Assembly: GCF_901709675.1 (NCBI RefSeq)
Contig: NC_051088.1
Span: forward strand, 9,016,193-9,080,192
DNA from: Syngnathus acus
Lineage: Eukaryota; Chordata; Actinopteri; Syngnathiformes; Syngnathidae
Direction: 5' to 3'
DNA length: 64,000 bases
Below the pieces are notes generated by a model. The model did no database searches. It saw only the letters and a list, made by a program, of their open reading frames with translations, and was not told where the DNA came from. Position 1 is the first letter of the stretch; the number at the start of each line of letters is the position of its first letter. Shown here piece by piece: positions 14,367 to 49,700 of the stretch. A program made the position numbers and the translations under genes.

Positions 14367-14809
14367 TGTACTTTTTCTTCCATAGGCATCAAACACAATC
14401 AGTTTTGTTGCAAGGGGGTCAGTTGCAGCCTTGACAAATGGCATTTATACTATTTTCTGTAACATGTTTGTTTTGATAGGGTTTCCTATTGTTTGTAGGA
14501 TTGCTACAGTCAAAAGCTTTTTCTCATATTCAGCTAGGCCAAAATGTTCATACTGTTTGAGAGTGAGCAATATTAAAAACAACAACAAAAGCCTGATTAG
14601 GGCAATCAAATCTACTGAGGGAGTCTTGAAGTAAAACAATACCACTCAATACTCTTGTGTTGTTTTGACGTTCAGAATTCCCACTGAACTGAACGGAGAA
14701 TTATTTTGTTTTATTATCTATTCAAGCTTGTCGAGCAAAACAGGGACTCGGTGTGCGCTCTTTTTTTAAACAAACCTTTGATTTTGGATTTAAGTTGAAA
14801 ATGTTTTCA

Positions 14810-14815
14810 AATAAA
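14810..14815 (+). terminator. Candidate CTNNBL1 polyadenylation signal
   Basis: This is a canonical AATAAA hexamer about 445 bases after the CTNNBL1 stop codon. It is the first one seen downstream. Another AATAAA occurs near 15104, so the true site is uncertain. Confidence 0.4.
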
Positions 14816-15330
14816 ACCTTTGGTAATCAAATCCAGATAGCCTGTTTGCCAGTTTTGTCAAGGATTCTTATTAAGCTTCGGCAGGTGAGAACAACAGAAC
14901 TGCAACTTAAAAAAAGTCATTTAAAAAGGCAGACAAGCCTTTTTGTTTTAACACATCCACTGCTCCTAGTTTCATGTTCTCCCATTCACGCTAGTCTTTT
15001 TTTTTTTTTATTACATACCTTACTTGCACACTTTGAAGGTGCTGTGATTTTCCCATCTAGAGTTGTGACACAGCCACCATGCGTAAATTTGTGTGCAACC
15101 ACCAAATAAATTCCATAAAGTCTAAAGGTGGCCTTAATTTCCAGATCGGGAAGTTTCCACGAGACATGACAATCCATTTGAAAATAGGCCACACTTTGAT
15201 TGGATTCTGAAGTTCTAGCCAGTGACGTGTGTGCGGCTCATCGAGCAGGATACTTAGTAGAAGGGGCATGCTACTATACTAAGCCTTTTCCGTCACCAGC
15301 CCCTCTCTTTAAAACAACCTCCCACTCAAC

Positions 15331-15485
15331 CAGTGGTTCTTAACCTTGTTAGAGGTATCGAACTCCACCAATTCCATATGTGCATTCACCGAACCCCTCT
15401 CGTGAAAAATAAAATGTTTTTTTTCCAAATTCAAGAGCTCTGCCGAACCCCTAGGCTTCGATCAAACCCAGGTTAAGAACCACTG
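15331..15485. mobile_element. hAT-type MITE, 155 bp
   Basis: The element begins CAGTGGTTCTTAACCT and ends with the exact reverse complement of those 16 bases, typical of hAT (Charlie-like) non-autonomous elements. The flanking octamers CACTCAAC and CACTAAAT are similar (5 of 8), consistent with a decayed 8-bp target duplication. There is no coding capacity. Confidence 0.8.
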
Positions 15486-15584
15486 CACTAAATGCTTGAC
15501 TCCGCATGCGACTGACTGTCTTGCTTTAGTGTTTTCTTGTGTTCACTATTTTTTTATCATCAATTTATGGTTTTCATCTCTGTT

Positions 15585-15670
15585 TTGATAAGTTTGACTT
15601 TCCACTTTATACAGCACTTTGTATGCAGCTGTGTTTTTAAAGTGCTTTATAAATAAAGCTGAGTTAAGTT
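15585..15670 (+). repeat. Teleost retroelement 3'-tail fragment
   Basis: It contains the characteristic CACTTT-GTATGCAGCTGTG-TTTAAAGTGCTTTATAAATAAAGCTGAGTT arrangement, a motif frequent at fish interspersed-repeat 3' ends. The 28683-28800 segment reads as the same motif in the opposite orientation. The family name is not assigned. Confidence 0.5.
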
Positions 15671-15876
15671 AATCACACAGGCGTATATGCCCCAGAGTGC
15701 ACAGCATTATAACTCAGATGTAACACAAAATGATTGAACTACTGTGTTGTTCTTTCTAGGCTGCATGTGTCTCGTAGAACAGCTACTTGGTGGTTGCCTA
15801 GGCCTTTTGAGTGAATACTTGACAAAAAATGTCACAGAGCCATCAATTGTTTTTCTATTGTGATTGGACTTTATTA

Positions 15877-15963
15877 GGGTCACAGTTCAGCTGGAGCCCT
15901 TCCCAGTCGACGTTGGCTGAAAATTGGGGTACGCTTGTGACTGGTCACTAGTCAGTCGTCGTT
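15877..15963 (-). repeat. V-SINE-like 3' fragment (degenerate)
   Basis: Reverse orientation. The blocks CAGCTGGAGCCC, CCCAGTCGACGTTGGC and GACTGGTCACTAGTCAGTCG correspond in order to the reversed 3' body of the full SINE at 17255. Many substitutions are present. Confidence 0.55.
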
Positions 15964-17254
15964 AAAATGTCCTCGACTCTAATCAGGACAAACGCTGTAG
16001 AAAATAGATTGAAGTACAAGAACTGCCACTGCCAAATAAAACAGGGACTCGTACATTTGGAAAGAAATATCTCACTTGAAGGCAATTCGGTGGTGGATGA
16101 AAACAAGTGACAAATTTGCGGGCTTGTTGTCAGTGAATTAAAACCTTGCTTTTATGCAGACGATGACGGAAAAAAACTGAATCGGACTTACAAATAGAGA
16201 AACGTGCAGTTTTTACTCCCATCATTTAAACACTAATCTGCTATCCTTGCACAATTAAAAAACAGTAACCTAACAGTAAATCACGGGCTAAACAAAAGGA
16301 CACAATTTGCATTTTGTATTGGCAGAGGACGCCATCGTGCATCTCATCAGTGGTTACGACTGCATCGTGTTCGACAGCAATTTCACAGCTGAGGGGAAGG
16401 CGAATAATTGTGTTTCCAAATGGCTGAGTGCAAACACGGTGCAATGCTGAGATACTCTTGGCCTCTTTTCTGTCATTTTTTTTTTCTTTTGCATGACTGA
16501 CAGGAAAGGGTCCCGTAGAGTCATAAAATAGGATTTAAAACAAGGACCTAAACACCACTCGTCCTAAAAACTGTTAGTGCAAGCGATTTGATGCTGTGTT
16601 GTTATTTTAAACTAGAAATTGGATTTCCCTCAGAAACAACTTGAGAAAGCTAAATTGCTGTTGATGAACCAAAATTCCAACAGAAGTGACTAGAATATTA
16701 AAACCCTGGTTCCATACTAAAAATGCTGAATTGTTTTGTGAGCCCACTGGCTGTGGATTTTAAGCAGATCGAGTTACTTTTACTCAAGAATGGGTTCATT
16801 ATTTTCACCTAGCAGATTGGTTTTAAAATTGGATTAGGGCAGGCCCAAGATGGTTGCCCTTTTTTTTTTTTTTTTTTTCCTTTCTAAAGTTAATTTATTG
16901 CAACTTTCTTAAGAAATGTTGGTGGTGTCTCAGTGGGTGACACCGCTGGCTCAACTCCTCAACTCAAAGCACTGGCTAGAAATAATACAGCACTGGCTCA
17001 ATCTATCAAGCTCAGATAGGATTAATTATTTTGCCCATTTTGAGTTTTGTCCGAGCACTTTTCAGAGTTTAATATGGCAAATGTCAAATATACTCTCTGT
17101 TGGTTGTGAGTAGTAACTCAATTAAATACTCCAAAAATTGTTTACATGCCGTTAACTACACATAGTTAGCAGTACTGCATCCTATTTAGTGAATGTTAAA
17201 CCAGTTTTAACTTCTTGTGGTTCATTTGTCATTTAGCCCAAAAGGATATACTAC

Positions 17255-17595
17255 GGGGCGGCTCGGTGACGCACTGGTTAGCACGTCTGCCTCACAGTTA
17301 GGAGAGTGCGGGTTTGATTCCACCTTCAGCCCTCCCTGTGTGGAGTTTGCATGTTCTCCCCGTGCCTGAGTGGGTTATCTCCAGGTTTCCTCCCACATCC
17401 CAAAAAACATGCTTGTTAGGCCAATTGAGCACTCCAAATTGCCCCTAGGTGTGAGTGCAAGTGCGGATGGTTGTTCATCTCTGGTTGTGTGCCTTGCGAT
17501 TGGCTGGCAACCGGTTCAGGGTGTCCACCACCTACTGCTCGATGACTGCTGGGATAGGCTCCAGCACGCCCATGACCCCTGTGGGGACAAGCGGT
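17255..17595 (+). mobile_element. V-SINE-like tRNA-derived SINE, near full length
   Basis: The 5' part has an RNA polymerase III A-box-like TGGTTAGCACG and a B-box-like GGGTTTGATTCC. The conserved middle includes GTGTGGAGTTTGCATGTTCT, CCCCGTG and TTTCCTCCCACATCCC, which resembles the core of V-SINEs such as DANA. The 3' body includes GATTGGCTGGCAACC and CTGGGATAGGCTCCAGCACG. It is the best copy in the window and is followed directly by its tetranucleotide tail. Confidence 0.85.
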
Positions 17596-17762
<167 letters not shown>

Positions 17763-18229
17763 ACAACCCCCTTTCAGGCTAGCTATGCACAAAAGGTCTA
17801 ATTAAGTGTATCCAAATAGTAAGGCACAGTTCTATCAAGTCCAATCGTCCATACTGTGGCTCCATATTGAATATGTGTTTCAGGACCAAGGACAGCAGCC
17901 ATGCCGGAAAAGCGGCAACGAGGCAGTCACATATTTTTGAGCAGTTTTGTGTGGGCTCCTTTTACTTACATACTTGAAGCACAACTGGCGACGAACCATC
18001 AAGGTAAATACTCTTTCGGCGTTTGCACATTTCTGATGCACATTTAAATGACTGAGAATGTTTCTTGAACAAAATCTCAACCGCCTTTGAGTTCCCCGCA
18101 TTTCTGTCACTGTGACTTCATCATCATCTGTAATACATTTAGTGATTGTAATATCTGAAAAATCCACTTAAGTATTTCTCTGTTGTTATTTCCCTCCACT
18201 AAATGTAAGTGATAAATATTTGCTCCTAA

Positions 18230-18487
18230 TGAATGCTGACGCTCCCCCTCACTCAGCCCCAGCACTCAGTGACGTCTCCTTCCGCAGCAAATAAACCCGA
18301 GCGCGGGGCAGGCGACAGACGAGTCCGTTTCTGTCCGGGTGAGCAGCTTGACGTGTGTATCCCACCCACCCACTTTCACGCCACGACAATCCTCCCTCCC
18401 CGTGGATTTAACGCATCAGGCGTTGGAGAGAAGAACCTCCGCCCTATGTGAGCAAAAGAAGAGGACACAGCCACGAGAAGAAGCGCA
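18230..18487 (+). promoter_or_regulatory. vstm2l: VSTM2L 5' UTR / proximal promoter (putative)
   Basis: This G-C-richer block directly precedes the VSTM2L ATG. It contains an AAATAAA TATA-like stretch near 18290, TGACGTCT near 18270 and TTGACGTG near 18348 (half CRE-like motifs), and a purine-rich leader up to the start codon. The transcription start cannot be fixed by eye. Confidence 0.4.
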
Positions 18488-42883
<24,396 letters not shown>

Positions 42884-42901
42884 TCTGATTACATCTGAAA
42901 A

Positions 42902-42907
42902 AATAAA
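42902..42907 (+). terminator. vstm2l: Candidate VSTM2L polyadenylation signal close to the stop
   Basis: AATAAA lies only 18 bases after the VSTM2L stop codon. If used, the 3' UTR would be extremely short. Other AATAAA motifs occur near 44835 and 44919, so a longer 3' UTR is equally possible. Confidence 0.3.
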
Positions 42908-43670
42908 GCACAGATTACAAATTACGACGTGCATAAAAGCTACACTTCCCAAACAGTGCCAAACCCACTATCTCATATAAATGTTAAACACGGCTTATTG
43001 CGAGCTCAGTGATGGAAATGTGTAGCTTTACCTTTTAATATTTATTTGATGTTTTTGCTCACTGTCAGTCGCTGATGACATCATGGTAATCACAAGAGAA
43101 TCTGATGTGCCATTTTTCTAAAACGACCAATTTGACTTCATTTTACACATAAAATGGGCACTTGCAACCCTTAGTTGCAAAATAGAGATAGAGAGCAGGC
43201 AAATTGAAAAAAAAGTAAAAATGTTACTTAGCAGGATTGTTGGTTCATTAAGGATGATGTAAAAGTGCAAATGGACAGAGAATGCCATTTTGATTGCAGT
43301 GTAAAAAACTTTCAAGGCAACAAACTTCTATAAAACTATTTCATCGTATTGTATTGTCCCTCAACTTAAAAATAGAAGTAAAAGCAAGTCGGCGTTTTTT
43401 TTTTGCTTGCTTTGTTAACTAACATTGTTTCCATAAACATCATTAATCTATATTTTAAAGTTGTTCCATTTTAAACTTGAACTAAAGTTGTGTTTTATTA
43501 CACATTGCCATTGGATTTGCATCGACATTTAATAGGTTCGTTCATGACCCATAAGCAAACTTTGTGGATAGCACTTTTTAATGCATGATCCTGCTCATGA
43601 ACTCACTTACCATCTTACAGACAAGTCATCAAAACAACCTCTCGCAAGTCATGCATGGTAGATGCTAAAC

Positions 43671-43772
43671 GTCTGTCTGTCCGTCCATCCATCAGCATAT
43701 CCCAGCTGACTTTGGGCGAGATGCAGAGTACCCCCGGGATTGAAATGCAGCCAATCACAGGCTACTTTGAAA
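43671..43772 (-). repeat. V-SINE-like 3' fragment with CCAT tail
   Basis: On the plus strand the order is a TCTGTCTGTCCGTCCATCC tail, ATATCCCAGCTGAC, GAGTACCCCCGGGATTGAAA, then GCAGCCAATCACAGGC, which is the reversed 3' half of the copy at 17255. Confidence 0.65.
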
Positions 43773-45180
43773 TAGTTCTTGTGTAATTCTGCTACCAAAC
43801 TAAGCAAGCGACAGTGATTTGGCTGCAATGGGAAACACAAATGTATTTATTGCCTTTCTTAACATCATAGGTAAACTCGTGCTTTCATTCAGTGATTGTC
43901 ATCAGTGAATCCAGTCTGAGCTATTACATTCAAGAATGGAAGAAAAGTCAAGTTGGCTAATCCACATGGATCTCTCCTAGTAAATATATACTGTACATAC
44001 AAAATTATGAATGTGCTCTTTGTTTAGGAGACTTTCTTAGAAGAAATACAATCTTGGTATATTCATCCTTGTATTTTAATAATAATAATAATGTTCTTTT
44101 GCTTATCAGCCATTAGAAAAGCCTCAATCCTTTCAACTGTAAGCCTCTAATGTACTTTGTATATGACACTGTATAATACGACATGAAGTGAATGCATGAA
44201 GTTCCTTTTTTTCCAAAGAGGTGTTATAAAAAGATGGCGCATTACACTCCCCTTTTTTAAAGATCATTTGGTTGTTAAATTATGTTGTTGTAATTTCTTC
44301 TTCTGTGTTTTCTGTTCATTTCATTTCTTTCTTATTTTCCACTGCTTTTCCAAAAGTGCTGTACAGAAAGATGAATGACTCTTTCAGAAACCTATCTTAG
44401 TATTTACCTGTCTGCCAATCTCCAAGAAGTTGGTTCACGATTCTGAGCGGTTCTGTGATATCGGCAATGGCTTAAGAGAATTCATTTCATCGCTGCCATT
44501 TTTGTAACCACTAATAATCTTGTGTACATGCTTGAATGGAGCCCAGGCCTCAACCCGTGTGGATCCTGCTTCCCTCCAAAGGGATCAAAGGGGACAGAGT
44601 GAATATTTGGGATGATGCGGATGAATAAGCATGCGACCTATTTTGCCTCAAAGATCTTGTGGAAAGTTTTGCGCTATTCACAAGAACAACAGCAGTCCCT
44701 GAAAATCACTCAATCAAGAATCTTGCGGACTCTTTCCACCGGTTACTATGATTTGAAGACTAGTCAAGGAAACATGAACATGTAAATTGCTCTGTGCACA
44801 GTTTGAGCTCATGCTAATGCGTATGCCTCACAGAAAATAAACAGCATACAAACATTGCTTATTGTGTCATTTTTTTGCCTTACTTGATATTATCCAAGAA
44901 AATGTACCCATATTTGTAAATAAAAGCAAGGAGGTGAAACTGTATTTTCTATTCATAACAAATAATTACCGTTTTCACTGTCTTTGTTGTGTCATTGCTA
45001 TATGTGAAGTGCCTACATATGCAGCAGTGCCTCAATCAAACCCACATATAAATATATTTTTTTCAAAATACCCCACCCTACTCTATTCTATCTGCCCGTG
45101 TGTTAATCAAGCTGAAAAATATACTCTCATCCTTTGTACTGAAAATTATAGTTAAAATACAGATATGAACAAATTAAGTG

Positions 45181-45300
45181 CAGTGGTACCTTGACTTAGA
45201 CATTTTTTTTTGTTATAGGCTGTCGCTTGGTCGATTTTTTTGGGCTTAGTGTTGTGAGCAAAAAAACCCTAAGATGGTTGACCTATCTTTAGATATGTTG
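45181..45300. repeat. MITE-like end fragment
   Basis: CAGTGGTACCTTGACTTA is a known style of fish MITE terminus. A related AGTGGTACTTTGACTAAAGA occurs near 63179. No complete partner terminus was found for either. Confidence 0.35.
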
Positions 45301-45839
45301 CTACTTGAGCAAAGGCAAGGAAAAGTTATTGATATGCTGCTGTTTATTGGACTGACAGCGTTAAACACAGAAATGTAAAATGAATACGCTCCCAAGGAGC
45401 AGGCCTTATATTTAATGAGTGCTTTCAAATTATTTTATGCTATGCCTCCTGGGAAGAGAAAATATTTCACGCCCCCCAACCAAACACTCCTTGGTGACTA
45501 TAAGTAGGATCATTTGTCTATATATTTGCTATAAGTGCACCTCTGCATAACATTGTATCCTAATTAACATGTTCCCTGAGGTCACATGCCCCCCCCCCCT
45601 CCCCCTTGGCATTGTGCCGACCCCACTATTTGAGGACTGTAACAAACTGCGTGGTGAATTGACAACCCGAGATGTATAATTGAGCACCAGACGTCACTTG
45701 CCCCACCCCTTAAAAACACACATCAACACACAAACACGAACAACTTTTTGTCCTAATTAGAATTTATAATCCCACTTCATGTATTTGCATTCGTTTCACT
45801 TTTTTTCTGCACTACTGTAACATACTAATTTGTCAAATG

Positions 45840-45840
<1 letters not shown>

Positions 45841-45888
<48 letters not shown>
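45841..45888. repeat. (GT)n microsatellite
   Basis: About 24 uninterrupted TG units in the intergenic region. Confidence 0.97.
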
Positions 45889-45890
<2 letters not shown>

Positions 45891-46784
45891 TGAGGACCCT
45901 CCCACCTGTGTTGCCGCTGATGACTAATGGTGCTGTTGTCAGCGCTGGCAGAGGGATAAATAGCTGCGGCACACAGTTGAGATAAAGAGACGGCGCGCCA
46001 CATTTGCTTTACATTAAGTCGAGCGGCCTAAATGGAAAAGGTGCCGTCCTTGTTTCCTCACACCGGAGGCCTGGTACATTCATCACGGCGCTATGAGGTG
46101 GCTTACCCGACCAGAGAGGTGATGCGATAACGGAGAAGGACTGGGCCTCTATTGTTGAAACATAACCTGAATGGCGAAGGCTTAAGAGCAATAACATGCT
46201 GTGATGGGTGATGTCGGCTGCTCGTGAATAACAGAAGGAAGGCCGTTCAAAGACTACCGCCACATTGTTCACCTGGTTTCATTGACTTTCTGCTTGGCAG
46301 AGACACACTTTCCTTCGTTACACTTAGAAGCGTAAGAGCCTTTGAATATATAAAAAGGTGCACATTGTCAGCAATAATAATAGAAACTAAGTCATTTAAG
46401 ATGGTTTGTTTTAGCAGTGAAGGACAATAATTCAAGCAAGGTTTTAACAATGAGGTATGTATTTGGAATACAGATGAGTGACAAACACACTCAGGTCAAT
46501 TAATGTTCATTGAATGGAAATGATTTAACATTATGATCATGATTTGCATTGATATCGTTTTGCAAAACAATTTTTCAGTATATTCAGGAAAATTACTTTG
46601 TTAATCATAATTAGGTGGGAGTGGGGGGGGTACACGATAAAAAGATGTGACAGTAACAGGCAAAGATTACCTGGTTGATTATAGAAAATTAGAACTTTAG
46701 TGAAAATGTCTACAACATCTGTACAAACACGAGTCGTCTTCTTAAATGAATTGTCCATTGGAAGTGCATTAGTCACAATTAGCT

Positions 46785-49700
46785 TTACTCATCACCTGTT
46801 TGCCCAAATTCCTCCCGCAGTAATTTGAGGACATTGTCTGAGTACTCATCTCTGGGGCGTCCCATCCCACTCAGCTGCACGGGCTGCAGGTCGGGATGCG
46901 GTGGAACAAAGGAAGACGGGCAGTGGATCTCATTTAACGTCAACCAGAAGGCATCGGGGTCCACCTGGATCAAGTGGTGGAAGACACTGTAGAAGAGGAA
47001 AAACATTCAATTCAATCTGGGTGACGTTTTGCAAATATTTGCGAGTACCGTATTTTCCGCCCTAAAAGGCGCACCGGGTTATAAGGCGCACCTTCAATGA
47101 ACGGCCCATTTTAAAACTTTGTCCATATATAAGGCGCACCGGCTTATAAGGCGCATAAAATAGAAGCTATACTGCATCAAACTGAGGTTGACTAGGGTTG
47201 CGGTATGCATCCACTAGCCAATAACCAACGAGCCCTCTATAAACAATCGCGTTTCTCAAACGATCTCCTATAAAATGATCAGAACTGACTAAAGTTCGAT
47301 CTAACGCATTGGTACTACTTACCTATGTTTCCCTTCCATATCGATCCGTAGATTTACTCGAAACATTAACAGAGCAGCCTATTTTGACATGAAATAGCCT
47401 GGTACGTATAGCAGCTATCGCAATAGCATTAGCCATCCGCAAAGTCTCACGAGCCTCAGCGAAGTGTAAACAATCGCGTTTCTCAAACGATCTCCTATAA
47501 AATGATCGGAACTGACTAAAGTTCGATCCAACGCATTGGTACTACTTACCTATGTTTCCCTTCCATATCGATCCGTAGATTTACTCGAAACATTAACAGA
47601 GCAGCCTATTTTGACATGAAATAGCCTGGTACGTATAGCAGCTATCGCAATAGCATTAGCCATCCGCAAAGTCTCACGAGCCTCACCTCGCAATCTCCCA
47701 TGAGCCTCAGCAAAGTGTAAACAATCGCGTTTCTCAAACGATCTCCTATAAAATGATCGGAACTGACTAAAGTTCGATCCAACGCATTGGTACTACTTAC
47801 CTATGTTTCCCTTCCATATCGATCCGTAGATTTACTCGAAACATTAACAGAGCAGCCTATTTTGACATGAAATAGCCTGGTACGTATAGCAGCTATCGCA
47901 ATAGCATTAGCCATCCGCAAAGTCTCACGAGCCTCACCTCGCAATCTCCCATGAGCCTCAGCAAAGTGTAAACAATCGCGTTTCTCAAACGATCTCCTAT
48001 AAAATGATCGGAACTGACTAAAGTTCGATCTAACGCATTGGTACTACTTACCTATGTTTCCCTTCCATATCGATCCGTAGATTTACTCGAAACATTAACA
48101 GAGCAGCCTATTTTGACATGAAATAGCCTGGTACGTATAGCAGCTATCGCAATAGCATTAGCCATCCGCAAAGTCTCACGAGCCTCACCTCGCAATCTCC
48201 CATGAGCCTCAGCAAAGTGTAAACAATCGCGTTTCTCAAACGATCTCCTATAAAATGCTCGGAACTGACTAAAGTTCGATCCAACGCATTTGTACTACTT
48301 ACCTATGTTTCCCTTCCATATCGATCCGTAGATTTACTCGAAACATTAACAGAGCAGCCTATTTTGACATGAAATAGCCTGGTACGTATAGCAGCTATCG
48401 CAATAGCATTAGCCATCCGCAAAGTCTCACGAGCCTCACCTCGCAATCTCCCATGAGCCTCAGCAAAGTGTAAACAATCGCGTTTCTCAAACGATCTCCT
48501 ATAAAATGATCGGAACTGACTAAAGTTCGATCCAACGCATTTGTACTACTTACCTATGTTTCCCTTCCATATCGATCCGTAGATTTACTCGAAACATTAA
48601 CAGAGCAGCCTATTTTGACATGAAATAGCCTGGTACGTATAGCAGCTATCGCAATAGCATTAGCCATCCGCAAAGTCTCACGAGCCTCACCTCGCAATCT
48701 CCCATGAGCCTCAGCAAAGTGTAAACAATCGCGTTTCTCAAACGATCTCCTATAAAATGATCGGAACTGACTAAAGTTCGATCTAACGCATTGGTACTAC
48801 TTACCTATGTTTCCCTTCCATATCGATCCGTAGATTTACTCGAAACATTAACAGAGCAGCCTATTTTGACAGGAAATAGCCTCGCGGGTACAACAGCTAT
48901 TCGGTGACGCCCCCTGACTACAGTTGCCGTAATGCTGGGAAGCGATGCGACCTTGTAATTTATTAGTCGTACTAAAACGTACTGAAACATTTTGGCAGAG
49001 CACTGTGTACAACCAGTATGGATCAACAAATTCATCAGTTGATCCATATATAAGGCGCACTGGCCTATAAGGCGCACTGTCGGCTTTTGAGAAAATTTTA
49101 GGTTTTTAGGTGCGCCTTTTAGGGCGGAAAATACGGTAATTGGATTCTTTTCAACACTTCAGCATAAAAGTTGGTTTCAATTAAGTAAGTTTGAAGGATG
49201 ATGAAGATTCATCATGATTATCTTGAGTTTACACTTGGGCAATTTAAATCCTACCTTATTTACGACTGTATTCCAATAATGAACGATTCGACACTGGCAA
49301 GTAAAGATGACTTTTACTGACATTTGGTGATGTTTGGTTTTACCTTAAGCAGGCCTGTTGCAGTCCGATGGGTTGTCTGCAGCTCAGGTAGGGCAGGCAC
49401 GCATCACAAACAATATCTAAGTCTTCTTCATCTGGAAATACACAGCAAACAAAACAGAAAAAAAAGATTAAGGAAAAACTATCCAAAAGTAGTTTGGGAA
49501 TTCAAAGAACTGGAAAGTGAACCAGCGTCATAGACTGGACTGTGTTGGACTTTCAAGGTTCCACAAAATTCTGCCAATTGCTTTGAACTGATCACTAATT
49601 AATTAAGTCTTGAAGCAAAATGAAGTGCAGTAGAAGAGGAGACTCAAGACTTTTGCCACCTCAAGAAGGACAACACGAGAACATTCAGCTCAATCCACGC

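Larger units (their letters stand above)
42884..46784. other. Intergenic region between convergent VSTM2L and TTI1
   Basis: It holds both 3' UTRs (ends not fixed), a reverse SINE fragment (43671-43772), a MITE-like end at 45181 and a (GT)n run (45841-45888). No coding gene or RNA gene was recognised. Confidence 0.75.
46987..49343 (-). other. TTI1 last intron, mostly one TIR element
   Basis: It lies between the GLQQACLR exon and the terminal [13 protein letters not shown] exon. About 2.1 of its 2.36 kb is the TIR element at 47048-49136. No exon is missing, because the two coding ends join in phase. Confidence 0.9.

Noticed and set aside
48805-49077. Minus-strand 90-codon frame at the right end of the TIR element
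   Set aside because: It covers the last tandem unit and subterminal repeat and lacks any transposase motif such as a DDE/D triad context.
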